Source of the DNA: Ruminococcaceae bacterium UBA3220
GTDB lineage: Bacteria > Bacillota > Clostridia > Oscillospirales > Acutalibacteraceae
NCBI GenBank assembly: GCA_002363095.1
Contig: DEWC01000083.1
Location: forward strand, 1-10,141
Length of the DNA stretch: 10,141 bases
Direction: 5' to 3'
Made by a program: the position numbers and the translations under genes. Below, piece after piece: positions 5,932 through 10,141 of the stretch (its first letter is position 1; every line of letters begins with the position of its first letter). The notes beneath the pieces were generated by a model, which had not been told where the DNA came from, made no database searches, and saw only the letters and a program-made list of their open reading frames with translations.

Positions 5932-7410
5932 TCATCTCACCTTGCGCCAGGAAGAAGGAATAATAAACAGCAAAATCGGGAATATTTCAAGCCGCCCGAG
6001 AAGCATTGCAATTGACAGAACAATTTTTGATAAAACGCTGTATGAAGCATAATTAAGAGTCGGTCCAACCTTCGAAAGACCCGGCCCTATGTTATTAAAG
6101 CAGGCAAGCGTAGCGCTTAGATTGGATTCAATATCAAAATTCGATTCCAAAGCAAGAATTAACATGATAAGAACTATGAGGACAAAATATACAACCGTAT
6201 AGACTGCGACGCCCGAAACCGTTGCTTCGTCAACCGGCTTGCCGTCAACGCGAAGGGTTTTTACCACCCTCGGCTGCAACAATGATTTCATTTTTCTCTT
6301 TATCATTTTAAAAATCAAAATGACGCGCGAAACCTTTATTCCTCCCGCGGTAGAACCGCCGCAAGCACCGATTATCATAAGCAACAACAGTATCGTTTTG
6401 GAAAATGTAGGCCATGTGTCAAAATCGGCGGTTGCGTACCCTGTAGTCGAAATAATAGATGATACCTGAAAAAATGAATCGCGCGCGGTTTTTGAAAAAC
6501 CGTTTGTAACATTGTATATGTTTACGGCTATCAAGCCGACCGAAACCAAAACGATGGACAAATATGTCCAAAGTTCACTGCTTTTAAATGCCGATACCGT
6601 TCTTTTTATTATAAGCAAATAAAAAACATTGAAGTTAATTCCGAATACCAGCATAAACGACCCGATAACCCATTGGTCATAGGGTGAATACGCGGCAATG
6701 CTTGCCGACTTCATGCTGAAACCGCCCGTTCCGGCAGTACCGAATGAGTGGATAACACTATCGAACAACGGCATATTCCCTATCCCTGCTAATTTGCCGA
6801 AATAGAGCATACATATTTCAAAAGCGGTAAGCCCTATATAGATTATATAAAGAATTTTGGCAGTATCGGTTGCTCGGGGGACAATTTTATCAACCGTAGG
6901 TCCCGGCATCTCGGCACGCAGAATATGAATTGAGCGTTCGGAAACACTCGGAATAATTGCCATTACGAACACCAAAACGCCCATTCCGCCGATAAAATGA
7001 GTAAAACTTCTCCAAAAAAGCATACTGCGAGATAGATTTTCAACATTAGCCACTACCGATGCGCCGGTAGTTGTAAAACCGCTTACCGTTTCAAAAAACG
7101 CATCTGTAAAATTCGGAATCTCGCCGCTAATAACAAACGGAAGCGCTCCTATTACCGATACGGCTATCCACGCTATTGAAACGATATAAAAGCCTTCTTT
7201 GGCATACATCGTCCTATCGGTCGCGGGAAAAACCTTTGACATTATTTTGCCGCAAACATATCCCGCCACGGCAACAGCCGCAAACGAAAAGAGCGCTCTG
7301 TTATCACCGTACTCTTTGTAATAAACGGCAACGGCAATCGGTAACAACATCAACAGCGAAACGGCACAGATTATTCGTCCTAAAATATGAAAAACTATTC
7401 TTTTGTTCAT
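5932..7410 (-). CDS. trkH: Trk potassium uptake channel TrkH
   Basis: TrkH is the membrane channel for potassium uptake that works with TrkA. At 492 residues it has the TrkH length, including an extra N-terminal hairpin (about residues 6-60) absent from KtrB. The four filter segments are TTTGAS (113-118), GTAGTGGFS (224-232), STTGYATAD (321-329) and the diverged FNNIGPGL (438-445), all with the filter glycine. The gating loop of unit 3 reads IGACGGSTAGGIK (347-359). The start at 7410 follows trkA by 15 bases, with AGAGG overlapping the trkA stop codon, and the stop abuts the ktrB start. Context makes it the partner of the double-RCK TrkA. Transport coupling (sodium, proton or none) cannot be read from the sequence. 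Confidence 0.95.
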   Translation of the reverse strand: MNKRIVFHILGRIICAVSLLMLLPIAVAVYYKEYGDNRALFSFAAVAVAGYVCGKIMSKVFPATDRTMYAKEGFYIVSIAWIAVSVIGALPFVISGEIPNFTDAFFETVSGFTTTGASVVANVENLSRSMLFWRSFTHFIGGMGVLVFVMAIIPSVSERSIHILRAEMPGPTVDKIVPRATDTAKILYIIYIGLTAFEICMLYFGKLAGIGNMPLFDSVIHSFGTAGTGGFSMKSASIAAYSPYDQWVIGSFMLVFGINFNVFYLLIIKRTVSAFKSSELWTYLSIVLVSVGLIAVNIYNVTNGFSKTARDSFFQVSSIISTTGYATADFDTWPTFSKTILLLLMIIGACGGSTAGGIKVSRVILIFKMIKRKMKSLLQPRVVKTLRVDGKPVDEATVSGVAVYTVVYFVLIVLIMLILALESNFDIESNLSATLACFNNIGPGLSKVGPTLNYASYSVLSKIVLSIAMLLGRLEIFPILLFIIPSSWRKVR

Positions 7411-7425
7411 ATTTGCTTTACGCCT

Positions 7426-8790
7426 CTATTTAACTATATCCGATAGGTCTTCGATTATATGACCTGCCGAGATTATTATAACCCTGTCTTTCGGCGCGAT
7501 ATAATCATCGCCCGAAGGAATAATCGATTTTCTGCCGCGTATGATGCCGGCAATAATGACATTATCCTTTGTTTTGAGCTCTTTAAGCGGGATATCCGCA
7601 TAATTAAAGCTATCCTCCACGACAAATTCAAGCGCCTCGGCTTTGCCCGACATTATCTTATAAAGAGTTTCCATTTTACTGCCCTTTGAGTTTTGGAGAG
7701 CCCTTGCATAACGGACCGCAATATCGGCGGTTATCCTTTTCGGCGAAACTATGGAATCAAGCCCCAGTTTATCAGCCATTTTTGCGAGTTCGGAGCGATT
7801 AATCTTTGTTATAACTTTGGGAATACCAAGCGAAGAGGCATAGAAGGACAAAAGAATATTTTCTTCATCCATACCTGTCAAGGCGACAAAGGCATCCATA
7901 TTATTTATACCCTCTTCAACCAGAACATCCTGTTCGGCGCCGTCGCCGTAAATAATATCGGCGCCCGGCAAGATACGGCTGAATTCATCGCAGCGTTTAC
8001 GGTCAATATCAATTATCTTGACTTCATTTCCGCTGGCAACAAGCGCTTTTGTAAGATAATACGAGACACGGCTTGCACCCACAATCATTATCTTTCGCGC
8101 CTGCTTTTTCAGTATGGAAAGATTTTTAAGGAGTTTTTGGATTTGTACCGGCTCGGCTGTAAGCCCTATTCGGTCGCCTGCCCTGATGACAAAATTACCG
8201 TCCGGAATGTAAACATTTTCCCCGCGCATAACTACGCATATAAGAAATTTATCGGAAGTTTTTTTCCTTAAATCCGACAAGGCGATACCGTCAAGCAAGG
8301 TTCCCTCTTTAACATTAAGCTCAACCATCTCGAATTTTCGTTTTGCAAAGGTTTCGATATTTATGGCGCTCGGGAGTTTTAATACATTAAACAGTTCCTG
8401 AGCCGCCATCATTTCAGGGTTTATGACAAGCGACAAATCAAGCTCCTGCTTTATAAACGCCGCCCCTTTCGAGTTATCGTTATACTCAGGGTTTCTTATG
8501 CGCGCTATGGTATGCAACGCTCCGAGATGCTTGGCAAGATAGCACGAAAGCATATTAAGTTCATCCGAACCCGTTACGGCAACAAACATATCCGCACCGG
8601 CGACTTCGGCTTCGCAAAGTGAATCGTAGTCGGTGCAGTTGCCGTTTATGCAAATGACATCATATGTGTTGGATATGGTCTGAAGAACCGAAGCGTCGTT
8701 ATCGACAACGGTAACATCGTGGCCTTCAGCGGTAAGATTTTTAATTATGATATCTCCGACTTTTCCGCAACCTGCGATAATAATCTTCAT
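7426..8790 (-). CDS. trkA: Trk potassium uptake regulatory subunit TrkA (two RCK units)
   Basis: TrkA is the peripheral, nucleotide-binding gating subunit of TrkH. The 454-residue protein has two tandem RCK units, the standard E. coli-like layout. Unit 1 has GCGKVG at 7-12 and D30 at the end of the second strand, and its RCK_C domain runs from about 150 to 225 (KFEMVELNVKEGTLLDGIALSDL). Unit 2 begins near 231 (ARKIMIVGASRVSYYLTKAL), where the glycine-rich loop is degenerate (GASRVS, 238-243), though D261 remains, so the second site may bind nucleotide poorly. The ATG at 8790 is the only good start because an in-frame stop lies two codons upstream. Its AGGAGA (8803-8808) is 12 bases away, longer than usual. 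It is first in the potassium operon, behind its own promoter. The leader is too short for a c-di-AMP riboswitch. Confidence 0.96.
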   Translation of the reverse strand: MKIIIAGCGKVGDIIIKNLTAEGHDVTVVDNDASVLQTISNTYDVICINGNCTDYDSLCEAEVAGADMFVAVTGSDELNMLSCYLAKHLGALHTIARIRNPEYNDNSKGAAFIKQELDLSLVINPEMMAAQELFNVLKLPSAINIETFAKRKFEMVELNVKEGTLLDGIALSDLRKKTSDKFLICVVMRGENVYIPDGNFVIRAGDRIGLTAEPVQIQKLLKNLSILKKQARKIMIVGASRVSYYLTKALVASGNEVKIIDIDRKRCDEFSRILPGADIIYGDGAEQDVLVEEGINNMDAFVALTGMDEENILLSFYASSLGIPKVITKINRSELAKMADKLGLDSIVSPKRITADIAVRYARALQNSKGSKMETLYKIMSGKAEALEFVVEDSFNYADIPLKELKTKDNVIIAGIIRGRKSIIPSGDDYIAPKDRVIIISAGHIIEDLSDIVK

Positions 8791-8821
8791 ACACTAATCA
8801 AATCTCCTAAAAGCAAAACTT

Positions 8822-8852
8822 TTCGGTTGATATTATACTATCAAATTCCGAA
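8822..8852. promoter_or_regulatory. Dyad overlapping the trkA promoter; possible operator or terminator
   Basis: TTCGG-TTGATA (8822-8832) and TATCAA-ATT-CCGAA (8839-8852) form an 11-base-pair inverted repeat with a three-base bulge, centred on the -10 box of trkA. As RNA from the upstream unit it would fold into a hairpin followed by AAGTTTTGCTTTT, so it could also end the yqeG-TIM-barrel transcript. Which role is real cannot be decided from sequence. Confidence 0.5.
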
Positions 8853-8860
8853 TAAATCAA
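8832..8860 (-). promoter_or_regulatory. Promoter of the trkA-trkH-ktrB-ktrA operon
   Basis: TTGATT (8855-8860) and a perfect TATAAT (8832-8837) are 17 bases apart on the minus strand. The -35 box overlaps the TGA stop codon of the upstream TIM-barrel gene. Transcription would start near 8825, leaving a leader of only about 35 bases. The next strong promoter is that of efp, so all four potassium genes are probably one transcript. Confidence 0.75.
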
Positions 8861-9723
8861 CGATATTGCGCATTTGTAACCGAGTTGTAATAATCTTTCA
8901 TCCGTTTTGCATCCTCCGCCTGTGTTCCCGCCGATTCACAAATAAAAATATTACTGCAACCCTTTTGCGCGCAAAGTTCCATAATGGGCTCAAAATCAGG
9001 TCCGTAAACGGTGTCTTCAAAGGTAAGATGCCTTTTCTCGCCGCCGGTAGTGTATTCGATCTTCGAAAAATGCGAATGAAATGTTTTAAGCCGCTCGGTT
9101 CCCAGCCGGTTTTCGATTGAATCAAAAACATATTTATAATCGTCAAATGTTTTAAAAAATCCTAAATCCCTTGCGTTCAAATGACCGAAATCAATACACG
9201 GAATTAACCGTTCGTCCAAAAGACAAAGTTCAATTACCTCATCAAGCGTTCCGAGTTGGTTGACCTTTCCCATCGTCTCGGGACATATATGTATATTTGA
9301 AAGTCCTTCGTTGTCAAGAGCATCTATTGACTTGCTCATTGTATCCTTTGCAAGAAACAACGCCTCATCGCGGGATATTTTCCCGCAAGAGCCGGTGTGA
9401 ACGATTATGCGGTTTCCGCCCATGGCGTTCACAGCCCTGGCGCTTTGAAGGATGTAATCGACCGATTTAAGTCTTTTTTCCTCTTCAACCGATGACATTG
9501 AAATATAATAAGGAGCGTGAAGCGAAAGAACAATATTCTTTTCTCTTGCCAATGCTCCGAGTTGCTTTGCCTTGTCCTCTCCGATATTGACGCCCCTGCC
9601 GCATTGATACTCAAAAGCATCAAGCCCCATTTTTTCAACATATTCGGGAATTTGCAGGCTGGTCTTATAACCGAGTTTTTCAAAAGAATCGGGTTTTCCG
9701 GCAGGACCGAATTTTGACGCCAT
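8857..9723 (-). CDS. TIM-barrel protein of the AP endonuclease 2 superfamily (endonuclease IV-like)
   Basis: The fold is that of endonuclease IV and xylose isomerase-like enzymes; whether it cuts DNA at abasic sites is uncertain. The 288 residues show candidate metal ligands in order along the barrel: H69 (LSLHAPYY), H109 (VHTGS), E149 (CPETMGK), D178 and H181 (CIDFGHLNARD), H216/H218 (FHSHFSKIEY), H232 (GGEKRHL) and E263 (ICESAGT). Canonical Nfo has Asp-Arg-His where this protein has Lys-Arg-His, with a glutamate one residue earlier, so one zinc ligand may be missing or moved. The opening MASKFGPAGKPDSFEKLGYK and the HFSKIEYTTGGEKRHLTFED segment look like a subgroup common in Firmicutes rather than true Nfo. 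AAAGGAGT lies six bases before the ATG and overlaps the yqeG stop region four bases away, so the two genes are coupled. Confidence 0.85.
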   Translation of the reverse strand: MASKFGPAGKPDSFEKLGYKTSLQIPEYVEKMGLDAFEYQCGRGVNIGEDKAKQLGALAREKNIVLSLHAPYYISMSSVEEEKRLKSVDYILQSARAVNAMGGNRIIVHTGSCGKISRDEALFLAKDTMSKSIDALDNEGLSNIHICPETMGKVNQLGTLDEVIELCLLDERLIPCIDFGHLNARDLGFFKTFDDYKYVFDSIENRLGTERLKTFHSHFSKIEYTTGGEKRHLTFEDTVYGPDFEPIMELCAQKGCSNIFICESAGTQAEDAKRMKDYYNSVTNAQYR

Positions 9724-9727
9724 AATT

Positions 9728-10141
9728 CTACTCCTTTGTTGTCTTTATTCCGTACAATTTGAAAACTATTTTCTCAAGTTTTCTTTTAAACCGAAACCTT
9801 AAACTTGTTTCGGGCCTAATGGGCGTTAAAAGAATTGTTGTAATCCCGCAAAAATTACCGCCTAAAACATCAGTAAATATCTGGTCGCCGACTATTGCTG
9901 TGTTTTTCCTGTTAACTCTGAGGCGTTTTAATGACCTGACATAGCCGATAAAAAGCGGTTTTAATCCGAGCGCAATAAAATCAAGCCCGATTTTCTGCGC
10001 GAAAGGCTCTACCCTCTTTCGGGTAGAATTAGAAAGAATTAAAAGTTTAACACCCTTGGATTTCATCAGTGAGAGCCAGTCTTCAAGTCCTTCGCATAAT
10101 TTCATACCGTGGTGGGTGGAAAGAGTATTATCGACATCGAG
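9728..10141 (-). CDS. yqeG: YqeG family HAD IIIA-type phosphatase (partial, N-terminus outside window)
   Basis: YqeG-type proteins are small cytoplasmic haloacid dehalogenase-fold phosphatases whose substrate is not well defined. The open frame runs to the window edge, and the 137 visible residues begin LDVDNTLSTHHG, which is HAD motif I with both catalytic aspartates (DVD). Motif II is LSNSTR, the motif III lysine is in LGLKPLF, and motif IV is GDQIFTDVLGG, so the active site is complete. Roughly 30-35 N-terminal residues are missing compared with the usual length of about 170. The tail is basic (RFRFKRKLEKIVFKLYG), as in B. subtilis YqeG. An internal ATG at 10105 would lose motif I and is not the start. 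The TIM-barrel gene follows by four bases. Confidence 0.93.
   Translation of the reverse strand, partial: LDVDNTLSTHHGMKLCEGLEDWLSLMKSKGVKLLILSNSTRKRVEPFAQKIGLDFIALGLKPLFIGYVRSLKRLRVNRKNTAIVGDQIFTDVLGGNFCGITTILLTPIRPETSLRFRFKRKLEKIVFKLYGIKTTKE

Noticed and set aside
4609..7410. Recent tandem duplication of one channel gene
   Set aside because: The two channel proteins differ in length, in the N-terminal hairpin and in filter-flanking residues, fitting separate TrkH and KtrB branches.
7693..8271. 192-codon open frame on the plus strand, antisense to trkA
   Set aside because: It lies wholly inside a clear TrkA gene, has no recognisable domain and no ribosome binding context. Long antisense frames are common opposite conserved genes.
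8791..8856. c-di-AMP (ydaO-type) riboswitch before the potassium operon
   Set aside because: Such riboswitches are known before potassium genes in Firmicutes, but the leader here is only about 35 bases and the space to the previous gene is 66 bases, far too short.
9728..10105. ATG at 10105 as the real start of the YqeG gene
   Set aside because: The same frame continues to the window edge and encodes the catalytic HAD motif DVDNTL just upstream of this ATG, so it is an internal methionine.

Overview
All thirteen genes in this window lie on the minus strand, tightly packed, with AT-rich spacers, consensus sigma-A-type promoters and strong AGGAGG-like ribosome binding sites. The gene set (YqeG, Ktr/Trk potassium uptake, EF-P followed by a CD1247-type protein, IspD/IspF, DUF4830-like, RsuA, MsmX/UgpC-type ATPase) points to a low-GC Gram-positive bacterium of the class Clostridia. 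A gut Oscillospirales-like lineage is plausible, but this is inference from gene content only. It looks like chromosomal housekeeping DNA; I saw no mobile element, CRISPR array, rRNA or tRNA.

Reading in the direction of transcription (high to low coordinates): (1) 10141-8857, the end of yqeG (HAD phosphatase, N-terminus outside the window) and a TIM-barrel protein resembling endonuclease IV. (2) 8860-3947, a four-gene potassium block with its own promoter: trkA (two RCK units), trkH, ktrB-like and ktrA-like (one RCK unit). This gives two distinct channel/gating-subunit pairs in one apparent operon, in the order gate-channel-channel-gate. (3) 3929-2813, efp behind a perfect consensus promoter, then a Cys/Asp-rich zinc-ribbon protein, closed by an intrinsic terminator. 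(4) 2790-386, ispD and ispF (methylerythritol phosphate isoprenoid pathway), a membrane-anchored DUF4830-like protein and rsuA. No clear promoter is seen in front of ispD. The DUF4830-like ribosome binding site lies in a hairpin, and its last 65 bases overlap the start of rsuA. (5) 335-1, a promoter and the first 84 codons of a sugar-ABC-transporter ATPase.

I found no clearly undescribed system. The points most worth a second look are the paired Trk/Ktr potassium operon, the dyad that coincides with the trkA promoter and may also end the upstream transcript, the Cys/Asp-rich tails around the zinc ribbon, the hairpin over the DUF4830 ribosome binding site, and inverted repeats lying inside the spacers of the other two promoters.
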